This document shows, piece by piece, positions 24,507-33,287 of a stretch of DNA of 40,322 bases. The stretch lies in contig NZ_FOTS01000045.1 in the NCBI RefSeq assembly GCF_900114615.1, positions 1 to 40,322 on the forward strand, given 5' to 3'. Under the pieces are notes generated by a model, which saw nothing but the letters and a program-made list of their open reading frames with translations, searched no databases and had not been told where the DNA came from. The stretch is from Pelosinus propionicus DSM 13327. GTDB taxonomy: Bacteria > Bacillota > Negativicutes > DSM-13327. Both the position numbers and the translations under genes were made by a program. Position 1 is the stretch's first letter. Each line of letters opens with the position of its first letter.

Positions 24507-25604
24507 ATGATGCAAGATACGATTTCCTTAATTAAACCACTTGATACAATCGCAATGGATAAATGCCAGATACGCCTAGATAATTTAACAAAACCTCTGA
24601 ACAGTTTATATTCCTTTGAACATCTGGCACGTCAGCTGTCCGGTATTACTTACAATCCCAGACCCCGCAGCCTAAAGAAAAGTATTATTATCATGGCAGC
24701 AGATCATGGCGTAGCAGCCGAAGAACCTTGCGTTTTTTCGAAACAAGAAGTAATTCTTCAAAAAATTCATAACATATCACGAGGCAGCGCCGCAGTCAAC
24801 ATTTTTGCTGATCATGTTGCTGCAGATTTAGTCCTTGTAGATATGGGCATTATAGCCAACATCCCCCCTCTCCCTTTAGTACGAAATGAAAAAATCGCCT
24901 CTGGAACGAAAAACATAACCCAAGGTCCTGCGATGACTCGGGAAGAAGCAATAAAAGCAATCGAGATTGGCATTCGAGTCGCTTCTGAAACGATTAAAAA
25001 AGGTTCTCAGGTCCTAGGATTAGGTGAAGTGGGAGTCGCCAATGCAATTTCCAGTACAGCGATCATTGCCTGCTACAGTCAACGTCCGCTGACTGAGTTG
25101 GTAGGAAAGACTGCAGATTCTTCCATCGATTTTTTAGATAAAAAGATTTCCTTCATCCGCCGCGCCATTACCGTGAATACTCCAAACATTGACGATCCTA
25201 TTGATGTTTTAAGTAAACTAGGTGGTTATGAAACTGCCGGACTGGTTGGAATTATACTAGGTGCAGCCTCAGGCGGAGCAGCCATTGTCTTAGATGGTCT
25301 TGCGACCAGCACTGCTGCCTTGCTTGCAGTGAAATTAGCTCCTCAAGTTAAAGACTATCTCATTGGTTCTCATTTTCCACCGGAACCTGCACATAAAGCC
25401 AGCCTTGACTTAATCGGCATTCCTGCCTACCTTCATCTCAACATCTCCTCAGGAGAAGGAGTCGGTGCTGCATTGGGACTGTCCTTACTCAATGCTTCAC
25501 TGCATGTTTTAAATGATATGAAAACTTTTGGCGAGGCAGAGGTCTCTGTCGCTCATGACGGACCGGGCGCCCTTAAACAAGATAAGAATGTAAAAGATGA
25601 ATAA
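24507..25604 (+). CDS. CobT-family phosphoribosyltransferase 2 (divergent, ArsB-like)
   Basis: This 365-aa CobT homologue differs from the neighbouring copy at several signature sites. KPxxSLGRLE becomes KPLNSLYSFEH, GEMGIGNTTSS becomes GEVGVANAISS, and CADHGVA becomes AADHGVA. The catalytic-glutamate loop is intact (SSGEGVGAALG) and TQGPAMTREEAI is conserved. This asymmetry fits a heterodimeric ArsAB-type enzyme in which the two chains have different duties. AGGAGG precedes ATG 24507 by 8 nt; a second ATG follows at once. The stop codon lies inside a 33-bp hairpin that ends the operon. Confidence 0.88.
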   Translation: MMQDTISLIKPLDTIAMDKCQIRLDNLTKPLNSLYSFEHLARQLSGITYNPRPRSLKKSIIIMAADHGVAAEEPCVFSKQEVILQKIHNISRGSAAVNIFADHVAADLVLVDMGIIANIPPLPLVRNEKIASGTKNITQGPAMTREEAIKAIEIGIRVASETIKKGSQVLGLGEVGVANAISSTAIIACYSQRPLTELVGKTADSSIDFLDKKISFIRRAITVNTPNIDDPIDVLSKLGGYETAGLVGIILGAASGGAAIVLDGLATSTAALLAVKLAPQVKDYLIGSHFPPEPAHKASLDLIGIPAYLHLNISSGEGVGAALGLSLLNASLHVLNDMKTFGEAEVSVAHDGPGALKQDKNVKDE

Positions 25605-25664
25605 ACAAAGTGATGGCAGCAGTTCATAAGAAACTGCTGCCATCACTTTGTTTATTCATCTTTT
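25592..25664 (+). terminator. Perfect 33-bp hairpin overlapping the end of the second cobT-like gene
   Basis: Arms 25592-25624 and 25632-25664 are perfectly complementary over 33 bp with a 7-nt loop. The left arm includes the last codons (KDE) and stop of the gene; the right arm ends in TTTT paired with AAAA of the left arm. It is a terminator by position, and long enough to be an RNase III substrate that protects or trims the 3' end. The following sequence to 25877 carries a CTCTGTGTTCTCTGCG tract similar to the CACAAAG-type repeats, but no gene. Confidence 0.85.
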
Positions 25665-25877
25665 CTCTGTGTTCTCTGCGCATCTCCTCACTTTTTATCT
25701 CTTTTCATTGCTACTATAGAGCATTGCCTAGGCACAGCTACACAGTTTTGCAAAAATTCGAATGCAAGCCCATTAATCTCTGCAACAATGAGATACGCTT
25801 CCACTTAGCAAATTCCAAGTATAAACTAATTTTCTCTTCTTAAAAAAGTAGGTCGTAACCTAGCCTCAAATCAGTAA

Positions 25878-26930
25878 CTACTGCCTATCATTTGCTAAAG
25901 CATATAATTCCTCTGCCATGCCAGTTACTTCTTCAATGCTAGCAGTGACTTCCTCAATGGCAGCAGCCTGCTGCTCTACAGTTAAGCTGGTAGCGCTTCC
26001 CATTGCAACGGTCTTATCTACCGATTGCTGAATAATGGTAGTAAATTCCCTAATCTTACCTACTGTCTGCTTTGAATCCCCTGAGAGCTTCCTGATTTCC
26101 TGTGCCACCACACCAAAACCAAGACCTGCTTCACCAGCTCTTGCAGCCTCAATTGCTGCATTTAAGCCTAGCAAGCGAGTTTCATCAGCAATTTCTTTAA
26201 TAAAATCCATCACTTCATTAATTTGCCCTGATACTATATTTACGTTATTTATTTCTGCATTCAGAGAACTTTGATTCGCACTAACATCGCTTGCAGAAGC
26301 TGCCAGTTCTTCCATTGTCGCTGATATTTGAATCACACTCTCATTAATAATGCCAGCCATATTTCTTAACTTGCTTTGTTGATATCACATTTTCGATAGG
26401 GTATTGGCAACTAGATATAAGACATGCGCAGCAGCCTCCACACTTTTTCTAGGAACTTGCTTGATTTCACTTAACGATTTCATATATTCATCAGGATTTA
26501 CGCCAATGTCTTGGGCAATCTGACGAAATTTGCCTTCATCCGGAGAAGACGTCAAAACCTGCCCACCTAGCATCGTTCCAATTTGCTTTCCCTCCAATAT
26601 AATAGGAGCTGCAAAATCAACTAAACCAGCATGACAGTCATAAATCGCCGGCTTACCTGTCCTAGCAGATTCTTCACCGCCTTTACTGTCACATTCCATA
26701 CAGCGTTTGTTCCCAACCTTTGATTCTCGCGTATGTGTCATACAAAATATTGTGAAATTACTTGGATTCGTGACGGGTTTCCCCTCAATATCAACCGCAA
26801 TACTGGCTACCCCTACAGCTTCGGCAAAGTTATCCTGAAAGGTCTGCAAAAACTTTACATCAATAATATCTACTAACTTGACCTTATTCAAATCTTCTAA
26901 AGGCTGCTTTACTACTGTCACCTTGGTCAT
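25878..26930 (-). pseudogene. PocR-domain methyl-accepting chemotaxis protein interrupted by an in-frame UGA
   Basis: One continuous frame encodes a PocR ligand-binding domain (residues 1 to ~180) and a chemoreceptor signalling domain (~190-350), broken by a single TGA at 26385-26387 (codon 182). The PocR part has its Cys-rich pocket (FCMTHTRE, KRCMECDS, IYDCHAG); the signalling part has the CheA/CheW hairpin [20 protein letters not shown] followed by [12 protein letters not shown]. PocR domains sense 1,3-propanediol-like diols in Salmonella, and PocR-MCP fusions are common in Firmicutes. No membrane helix is present, so it is a soluble receptor. The start is ATG 26930, where GGAGG lies 8 nt upstream. 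No good ribosome site exists for restarting after the TGA. It is a nonsense mutation, a recoded codon or an assembly error; both halves look otherwise intact. Confidence 0.82.
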
Positions 26931-27074
26931 GGATCCTGCCTCCATTTTTTTGCTTTTTCAGACTTCTAACTAATGATAATCTTCGCTAAAGGTGACAGAG
27001 GCTCCTTGGGAATTTTCCATCATCATCATTGCATATTTTTGTCATTTCTTATTTTTTTGTAATATTATGTCGTT

Positions 27075-27890
27075 TTAACCAAATATAGCAATTCCTAATG
27101 GTGTAACTAATAAAGGGTGAGGAGGGACATGCACTTTACGTCCAAAGGCTTTGCTGAATTCTTCACCAAAACCAGTCAGATAAGCCGTACCGCCTACTAC
27201 GTATACGGGGTAATCCTGATACTCATCATACCCCGCCAGCATGTTCTCAACGATCATCGCCATTTTTTCAATAACAGGCAAAACAACTGGCATGATGCGC
27301 CGATGCTGGGATACATCTTTTTTAAGAACTTCCGCTTCCTCATAAGTGATTTTATATGCTCCAGATAACACCAGCGATATGTGGGTACCTCCTGTTGCCT
27401 CATCAGCGGTGAAAACTAAATCTCCATTCTTCAACACAGCAATCCCTGTAGTCCCTCCACCAATATCCACTACAATACCATGATTAATATTTAGCGCTTT
27501 CGCTGCCGCCACAGGTTCATCCACCTGGCAAATGGGTTCAATCCCCGCCCCTGCAATAATATGTCCGCAAGCCTGGGCATTTCGCCCTACTGTACCTGGC
27601 GGAATGGCTGTTGCACCTTTCTCTAGCGTAATACCCATAATTTTTTCTACTTCAGCCTTTAATTGTTCAACAATTGTCGTCGCTCCCCTAAAATCAACAA
27701 CCAAACCGTCTTTCACCACCGATGCCCAGCACAGGCTTCCAGCTACAGGATTCCCCTGGCTGTCAGTCACAACCAGCACCACGTCAGCCGTTCCCAAATC
27801 GACTCCCACTTTATAAGGTCCTGGTAAATCAGCCGCCGTTCCTGTTTCGATCAAGTGATGCAATTGATGAATTTTTTCATATGCTTCCAT
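27075..27890 (-). CDS. eutJ: EutJ-family Hsp70/actin-fold chaperone-like protein
   Basis: This 271-aa ATPase of the actin/Hsp70 fold matches EutJ of ethanolamine operons. It has phosphate-1 (KVGVDLGTADVVLVVTD), phosphate-2 (GIVVDIGGGTTGIAVLKNG) and adenosine (VYVVGGTAYLTGFG) loops. EutJ is thought to assist ethanolamine ammonia-lyase or its compartment, but its function is unproven. I start at ATG 27890, where GGGAGG lies 6 nt upstream; the open frame extends to 27923. No eut lyase or shell gene is in the window. Its neighbour on the same strand is the PocR chemoreceptor (144-nt gap), which supports a link to diol or ethanolamine metabolism. Confidence 0.85.
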   Translation of the reverse strand: MEAYEKIHQLHHLIETGTAADLPGPYKVGVDLGTADVVLVVTDSQGNPVAGSLCWASVVKDGLVVDFRGATTIVEQLKAEVEKIMGITLEKGATAIPPGTVGRNAQACGHIIAGAGIEPICQVDEPVAAAKALNINHGIVVDIGGGTTGIAVLKNGDLVFTADEATGGTHISLVLSGAYKITYEEAEVLKKDVSQHRRIMPVVLPVIEKMAMIVENMLAGYDEYQDYPVYVVGGTAYLTGFGEEFSKAFGRKVHVPPHPLLVTPLGIAIFG

Positions 27891-28090
27891 ACTTGTCCTC
27901 CCTATCGCTATTGCCAAAGGCAATTATATGCTCTTCTTAACTTAACTTGCTGACTAAGTCTCTCTTTATGATTATCCAAATCTTAATTTATATCCTGCTC
28001 CAAAACACTTAATAGAATGCCCACTTCTTTTACTATCTTGCTCAAATTATTATAAAACACTGGCATCCCCTTAAAACATCTAAAACAATC

Positions 28091-28191
28091 GAACCACAAA
28101 GGCGCAAAGGACATAAAGGGCTTATTTTTATATCTATTTTTTGTGTTCTCCTTTGTGTACCGCAGTAGCGGCATTGTGGTCTTTGTGGTTC
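28091..28191. repeat. 101-bp intergenic element with 11-bp terminal inverted repeats (MITE/REP-like)
   Basis: GAACCACAAAG (28091-28101) and CTTTGTGGTTC (28181-28191) bound an element with further internal CACAAAGG-type repeats in opposite orientation. Read as protein it gives the arginine/histidine-rich nonsense (EPQRPQ, PLCPLRLCG) typical of dispersed CCACAAAGGCGCAAAG repeats. Related tracts occur at 13045-13085 and 25665-25690. The gap 27891-28292 otherwise holds nothing I can identify. Confidence 0.6.
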
Positions 28192-28292
28192 ATAGATTTT
28201 AATATTTTCACCATAAAAATTATATATTCCAGTACTAAAATTAATAAAGAACCAGAATCTCACAAAGAAATTTTGGTTCTTTACATCATGCA

Positions 28293-29576
28293 TTATTTGA
28301 ATTCCATATTTTTATCAATGGACCAAGCATCAATTAATGCACCGCTTTGCTTATATGCTTTTACATGTAGAATTTGATTTTTTATTTCCACTACAAGATA
28401 ATTGGGTTCATCCAGGGGATTATAAAAAAATGAATTCCACTCACTTGCTGCCGTATCATTGTAAGTCTTGGTACCGCTTCGACCAGTCGTTACATAGATT
28501 GTGCCCTTGCCTGGGCTGCCTACCACTTGATCATTATATATAGGATAGGTACGGGCATAATCATGTTCATGACCGGAAAAGACCACATCTACATGATATT
28601 TATCTAAGATAGGTACAAAAGCTCTTTTAACACTGGAATTAGCGCCTCCCACCTTGTTATGATACGGTGGCCTATGTAAAAAAACGATTTTCCACTTTTT
28701 ATTTGTAGCTGCCAGATCCTGCTCTAACCAATTTTTCTGGCTTTCTAGTATTTGAGGAACAAATTGAACTTGTTCACCGATTTGACTGTCTAACATAACG
28801 AAATGTACATCCCCATAGTCAAAAGAATAGACTTGCCTTCTAAGACTTTCAGGACCATTAACAGGAACTTTAAGTTGAGCCGTAAATAATACAGGCTGTG
28901 AGAAGCGGCGCTCTGGTGTATAGTTCTCATGGTTACCCGTCAAAGGCATTGCTGGAATCCGATCAATGACCCCTTGACTTGCCTTAAACCATGCATCCCA
29001 TTGGGCATAATCCTGCCCTACATCGACTAAATCTCCCACATTAGTAAAAAATGACACATCTTGATTAGCCTTAAATGCCTGCTGCAAAGTAGTACGCCAA
29101 ACATCATAGTTAATACTTTGAGAATCGCCAAATACCAAAAATTTAAAACCATCATTTTTTGCTGAAGGTGTAGAAAAATTTCGAATTTCTCCCCACCCAC
29201 TGCCTTCCCTAATTTGATATACATAACGCTTACCTGGCTTTAAACCCATTAACGTAACCGAATGGATATTCATATTTCCCAGGTTCGTAGCTACTCTCTC
29301 TACCGTAGCGTCCAAAGTTTGGGCATTATAAGGAAAAGACTTAGTAAATTCGCTTTGGGCATAACGCACCTGACCGGAAAGTTCCGTTTCCTCTGTCCTC
29401 CATGTAATCGTCTGGGTTGTTTTGGGATCGGACTCCCACGTAAGCGTAACATGGTCTACCTCAGCAGCTGCTGATAATGGCTGCCCTAGAAATGGCACTA
29501 GAGAAGAAGCTATGAGAAGAACAATTGCTGTAAAAGAGATACCAATACTTTGAAACAACTTCTTTTTGTGCAACAT
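28293..29576 (-). CDS. Secreted metallophosphoesterase (purple-acid-phosphatase-like)
   Basis: This 427-aa exported phosphatase has a signal peptide (basic MLHKKK, hydrophobic core ~11-32, likely cleavage after AAA at 38). It has a fibronectin-like N-terminal domain (~40-135, THLTW-type start DHVTLTWESDPKTTQTITW) and a calcineurin-like metallophosphoesterase domain (~145-350). The metal motifs are all present: FGDSQS, NVGDLVDVG, GNHEN, FLHRPPY and SGHEHDYAR. It probably hydrolyses phosphate esters outside the inner membrane. I start at ATG 29576 because AAGGAGA lies 6-7 nt upstream; the frame is open to 29624. It is monocistronic as far as seen; the substrate is unknown. Confidence 0.9.
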   Translation of the reverse strand: MLHKKKLFQSIGISFTAIVLLIASSLVPFLGQPLSAAAEVDHVTLTWESDPKTTQTITWRTEETELSGQVRYAQSEFTKSFPYNAQTLDATVERVATNLGNMNIHSVTLMGLKPGKRYVYQIREGSGWGEIRNFSTPSAKNDGFKFLVFGDSQSINYDVWRTTLQQAFKANQDVSFFTNVGDLVDVGQDYAQWDAWFKASQGVIDRIPAMPLTGNHENYTPERRFSQPVLFTAQLKVPVNGPESLRRQVYSFDYGDVHFVMLDSQIGEQVQFVPQILESQKNWLEQDLAATNKKWKIVFLHRPPYHNKVGGANSSVKRAFVPILDKYHVDVVFSGHEHDYARTYPIYNDQVVGSPGKGTIYVTTGRSGTKTYNDTAASEWNSFFYNPLDEPNYLVVEIKNQILHVKAYKQSGALIDAWSIDKNMEFK

Positions 29577-29604
29577 GCTGTCTCTCCTTTGTCCAAATAT
29601 ATGT

Positions 29605-29670
29605 GATTGCTGCGTTCCGCTCACAATGGCAGAACGTCAAGCGTACTTCCTGGCGAAGACCTATCATGTT
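29605..29670. repeat. REP-like intergenic repeat (CHCER type)
   Basis: Read on the minus strand, this stretch translates to FCHCERNAAIT. This is close to the CHCERSEAI pseudo-peptide that marks a widespread family of bacterial intergenic repeats. It sits in the 128-bp gap between phosphoglucomutase and the metallophosphoesterase gene. The assignment rests on resemblance only. Confidence 0.45.
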
Positions 29671-29704
29671 TCAATATTTTTCTATTGACCTGCAAGATAT
29701 GTAT

Positions 29705-31357
29705 TCAAACGCCATTTGCCCTAAAGGCTTCATTAACGATATTTTTTGCCTCTTCTTGAATTTGTTTGAGATGACCTTCCCCTTTAAAACTTTCGGCATA
29801 TATTTTGTACACTTCTTCTGTCCCAGATGGTCTAGCAGCAAACCAGCCATTCTCGGTGCAAACCTTTAATCCACCTATATCAGCTTGATTACTAGGTGCC
29901 TTAGTCAGCTTTGCCATAATGTTTTCTCCTGCTAATGTTTTTGCTTTGACTTGTTCTGGAGAGAGCTTCGACAAAATAGTTTTCTGCTGCGTATTGGCGA
30001 TAGCATCGATACGTGCATATACGGGTGCTCCAAACTTTTTACTTAAATCCTGATAATGCTGTCCTGGATCTCGGCCAGTTTTTGCAGTAATCTCTGCAGC
30101 TAATAGACAAAGAATAATACCATCCTTATCGGTTGTCCAGACGGTCCCATCCTTTCTAAGAAAAGATGCTCCAGCACTTTCTTCACCGCCAAAGCCAAAA
30201 GAGCCATCCACGAGTCCGTCAACAAACCATTTAAACCCCACTGGCACTTCAGCAAGTCTTTTCCCTAGGCTGGCAGCAATACGATCAATCATCGACGAAC
30301 TAACCAATGTTTTACCAATCGCAGCATCTTTACGCCATCCATTACGTTCTTGAAACAAATACGAAATAGCTACAGAAAGATAGTGATTGGGATTCATTAA
30401 ACCAACACTGGGAGTAACGATACCGTGACGATCAAAATCTGGATCATTACCAAAAGCGAGATCATATTTTTCTTTTAAATCAATGAGTCCGGCCATCGCA
30501 TAAGGAGAAGAACAATCCATACGAATTTTCCCATCTGCATCCACATTCATAAAACTAAAAGTTGGATCAGAATACCCATTGATTACATCAATGTCAAGAC
30601 CATAGGTTTCTGCGATGGGTGCCCAATAACCAAGACCAGCACCACCTAGAGCATCAGCTCCCAGTTTCAAACCGGAGGTCTTTATCACATCCATATCAAT
30701 TACCTGCTCTAGATCATTCACATACGGCGTAATAAAATCATATTCATGTACATAAGATGTTTTTAATGCTTTTTCATAAGGCATACGTTTAATTGTTTTA
30801 TTTCCCTCGAGTAATAATTGATTGGCCTTATCGGCAATCCACTTGGTAATATGCGTATCTGCCGGTCCGCCATTAGGAGGATTATACTTAATGCCGCCAT
30901 TATCCGGCGGGTTATGAGAAGGCGTAATGACAATACCATCGGCCAGCCCTTCTTTTCTGCCTTTATTATATTTGAGAATTGCATGAGAAATGGCCGGTGT
31001 AGGAGTATAATTCATATCTTTAGCAATGAAGGTTTCCATGTTATTAGCCGCTAAAACCTCTATTGCCGAGATAAAAGCAGGTTCAGACAAGGCATGGGTA
31101 TCAAAGCCAATAAACAGCGGACCGGTAATATTTTTGACTTTGCGATAGCAGCAAATCGCCTGAGTAATCCCAAGAATATGCTGTTCATTAAAACCAGAAT
31201 GCAGTGAATTTCCTCGATGCCCCGAAGTTCCAAAAACAACTCCCTGTCCTGGAATATTGACATCGGGAATATTCGTATAATAGGCACTAACTAAACGCGG
31301 AATATTGACCAGTATACTTTTAGAAGCCTTTTTTCCCGCCATGGAGTGAATCGCCAT
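29705..31357 (-). CDS. pgm: Phosphoglucomutase (alpha-D-glucose phosphate-specific)
   Basis: This 550-aa phosphohexomutase interconverts glucose-1- and glucose-6-phosphate. The phosphoserine is Ser147 in [20 protein letters not shown], the metal loop is NDPDFDRHG, the sugar-binding loop is [10 protein letters not shown] and the phosphate-binding loop is [10 protein letters not shown]. Length and segments such as FGTSGHRG and [10 protein letters not shown] match E. coli Pgm. I start at ATG 31357 ([10 protein letters not shown]), which aligns with the E. coli start and has GAGGTG about 9 nt upstream; the frame is open to 31381. It transcribes away from the amino-acid transporter operon. Confidence 0.95.
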   Translation of the reverse strand: MAIHSMAGKKASKSILVNIPRLVSAYYTNIPDVNIPGQGVVFGTSGHRGNSLHSGFNEQHILGITQAICCYRKVKNITGPLFIGFDTHALSEPAFISAIEVLAANNMETFIAKDMNYTPTPAISHAILKYNKGRKEGLADGIVITPSHNPPDNGGIKYNPPNGGPADTHITKWIADKANQLLLEGNKTIKRMPYEKALKTSYVHEYDFITPYVNDLEQVIDMDVIKTSGLKLGADALGGAGLGYWAPIAETYGLDIDVINGYSDPTFSFMNVDADGKIRMDCSSPYAMAGLIDLKEKYDLAFGNDPDFDRHGIVTPSVGLMNPNHYLSVAISYLFQERNGWRKDAAIGKTLVSSSMIDRIAASLGKRLAEVPVGFKWFVDGLVDGSFGFGGEESAGASFLRKDGTVWTTDKDGIILCLLAAEITAKTGRDPGQHYQDLSKKFGAPVYARIDAIANTQQKTILSKLSPEQVKAKTLAGENIMAKLTKAPSNQADIGGLKVCTENGWFAARPSGTEEVYKIYAESFKGEGHLKQIQEEAKNIVNEAFRANGV

Positions 31358-31571
31358 AGATAGATGCACCTCACAATTCATTTTATATTATTTCTACATC
31401 CTATGTGACTGTCTATGTATTACTACATTCCCCAGTCACTGCAAAATACCCTGCCGATGGCCTTACCTGTAAGGAATTTTTTTACATCCTGATCTCCACA
31501 GTTTTTCTTTATGCACTTCAAGACATTATGTAGTTATGTTTCTCCTCAAAAAACATTTTCTGATTTAGGTA

Positions 31572-31600
31572 ATGACAACGCTTATTTTTAATGTTATACT
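31572..31600 (+). promoter_or_regulatory. Promoter of the amino-acid ABC transporter operon
   Basis: ATGACA (31572-31577) and TATACT (31595-31600) are 17 nt apart. Transcription would start near 31607, leaving a ~95-nt leader that contains the hairpin at 31636-31671. Confidence 0.6.
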
Positions 31601-31635
31601 GTAACTACAAATTTCATAAACATATTGGCAATGAC

Positions 31636-31671
31636 GCCGTGCACTTATAGGGATACCTATGAGGGCACGGC
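31636..31671 (+). terminator. Terminator-like hairpin in the leader of the amino-acid ABC operon
   Basis: GCCGTGC (31636-31642) pairs with GCACGGC (31665-31671); after a small internal loop TTATAGG pairs with CCTATGA around a GATA loop, and TTTGATTTG follows. It stands between the predicted promoter and the AAAGGGGG ribosome site, so it may act as an attenuator. I match it to no known riboswitch. Confidence 0.55.
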
Positions 31672-31701
31672 TTTGATTTGTTTCAAGAAAGGGGGTATTT
31701 G

Positions 31702-32427
31702 ATGATTAAAGTACAAGGAGTCAATAAATTTTTTGGTCCATTGCATGTGTTAAAGGATATTCATCTCAACGTAGACAGCGGTGAAAAAGTCGTTGTCATC
31801 GGTCCAAGCGGTTCTGGAAAGAGCACCTTAATCCGCTGCATGAACTTGCTAGAAACGCCAAGCACAGGTCAAATCGTGATTGACGGCGTAGACATTACCG
31901 CTCCTAAAGCACCGATTACTAAGGTTAGGGAGTCTGTAGCAATGGTCTTTCAACAGTTCAATCTATATCCTCACAAGACGGTGCTGGAAAACTTAACATT
32001 AGCACCAACCCTCATTAAAAAAATTTCCCGTGATGAAGCAAGTGAATCAGGTCTCGCCTTTTTGGAACGAGTCGGCTTGCGAGAAAAAGCAGATGCCTAT
32101 CCGGCACAGCTCTCCGGCGGACAACAGCAACGGGTTGCCATTGCTCGCGCTCTTAACATGCGTCCAACGGTTATGCTCTTTGATGAACCAACCTCTGCTC
32201 TTGATCCTGAAATGATACAAGAAGTACTGGATGTAATGGTCGATCTGGCAAAAGAAGGGATTACCATGGTCGTTGTGACTCATGAAATGGGTTTTGCTAA
32301 GCAAGTCGCGGATCAAGTTATTTTTATGGATGGAGGCAAAATACTTGAAAAAGGCTCTCCAGAGCATTTCTTTACAAACCCGGAACACGATCGCACGAAA
32401 TTATTTTTAAGCCGCATACTTCGATAA
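31702..32427 (+). CDS. glnQ: Polar amino-acid ABC transporter ATP-binding protein (GlnQ-like)
   Basis: This 241-aa ATPase powers import of a polar amino acid. It has Walker [10 protein letters not shown] (34-42), signature [15 protein letters not shown], Walker [15 protein letters not shown] and the switch VVTHEMGFA, all typical of GlnQ/ArtP. I start at ATG 31702, where AAAGGGGG lies 6 nt upstream; the frame opens at TTG 31678. It is first of a four-gene operon (ATPase, binding lipoprotein, two permeases). The substrate cannot be decided from this chain. Confidence 0.94.
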   Translation: MIKVQGVNKFFGPLHVLKDIHLNVDSGEKVVVIGPSGSGKSTLIRCMNLLETPSTGQIVIDGVDITAPKAPITKVRESVAMVFQQFNLYPHKTVLENLTLAPTLIKKISRDEASESGLAFLERVGLREKADAYPAQLSGGQQQRVAIARALNMRPTVMLFDEPTSALDPEMIQEVLDVMVDLAKEGITMVVVTHEMGFAKQVADQVIFMDGGKILEKGSPEHFFTNPEHDRTKLFLSRILR

Positions 32428-32468
32428 TATGGAATAGATTCATAATAAATATATGGAGGTTAATACAA

Positions 32469-33287
32469 ATGAAAAAATTATATGTTCTTATTGTTAGTTT
32501 GATGATGTTCGTTGCCCTAGCAGTTTCTGGTTGTGGCAGTGCAACAGATTCCAAGCCTGCAGCAGGTGGAACCGCTACAGCTCCTGAGGTCAAAGCGATA
32601 CAAGATCGTGGAACCTTAAAAGTTGGCGTTAAGGTTGATGTACCTAAATTTGGTTTTAAAGATCCTAAAACGGGGCAAATTGACGGTTTTGAAATCGACT
32701 TAACAAGAGCATTGGCTAAGAAAATTCTTGGCGATGAGAAAAAATTTGAAGCGCAAGGGGTTACTGCCAAAACTCGCGGTCCTTTGCTCGATAATGGTGA
32801 AGTAGACTTAGTCATTGCAACTTTTACAATTACCGAAGAACGTAAACAAAGTTACAATTTCTCCGATCCTTATTTCACTGATGGCGTTGCTTTAATGGTC
32901 AAGAAAGATTCCGGCATTACCGATCTTAAGGGATTAGCAGATAAAACGATTGGTGTTGCACAAAGTGCTACCAGTAAAAAAGCCATTCAAGAAGCGGCAG
33001 ACAAACAAGGTATTAAGGTTAAATTCTTAGAGTTTGGTACGTATCCAGAAATTAAAACAGCTCTTGACTCTGGCCGTATTAATTGTTTTAGTGTTGATGG
33101 TGCTATTTTATATGGCTACTTAGATGATACTACTGTAATCTTAAATGATCGTTTCACTCCGCAAGAATATGGAGTAGCAAGCAAAAAAGCCAACGCAGGA
33201 TTAGCTAAAATCGTAAACGATACCATAAACGATATGAAGAAATCAGGCGAATTAGATAAGCTGATGCAAAAATGGGGACTTAAATAG
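32469..33287 (+). CDS. Amino-acid ABC transporter substrate-binding lipoprotein
   Basis: This 272-aa solute-binding protein of the SBP_bac_3 family is exported and lipid-anchored: basic MKK, hydrophobic core and lipobox AVSGC with Cys22. A Gly/Ala/Thr-rich linker leads to the two-lobed domain (from ~38), with GTLKVGVKVDVPKFGFKDP, GFEIDLTRALAKKI and the hinge-region ITEERKQSYNFSDPYF. Such proteins bind glutamine, glutamate/aspartate, cystine or basic amino acids; I do not choose. GGAGG precedes ATG 32469. The stop TAG shares its last base with the GTG start of the permease. Confidence 0.93.
   Translation: MKKLYVLIVSLMMFVALAVSGCGSATDSKPAAGGTATAPEVKAIQDRGTLKVGVKVDVPKFGFKDPKTGQIDGFEIDLTRALAKKILGDEKKFEAQGVTAKTRGPLLDNGEVDLVIATFTITEERKQSYNFSDPYFTDGVALMVKKDSGITDLKGLADKTIGVAQSATSKKAIQEAADKQGIKVKFLEFGTYPEIKTALDSGRINCFSVDGAILYGYLDDTTVILNDRFTPQEYGVASKKANAGLAKIVNDTINDMKKSGELDKLMQKWGLK

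Noticed and set aside
25610-25843. 77-aa open frame after the second cobT-like gene
   Set aside because: It begins inside the 33-bp hairpin, has no ribosome site and runs through repeat-like sequence.
28042-28293. Leftward 83-aa frame rich in Arg/Cys (EPQRPQ...PLCPLRLCG)
   Set aside because: This is the translation of a dispersed intergenic repeat, not a gene.
29461-29667. Leftward frame containing FCHCERNAAIT
   Set aside because: Typical pseudo-peptide of a REP-type repeat; also overlaps the metallophosphoesterase signal sequence in another frame.
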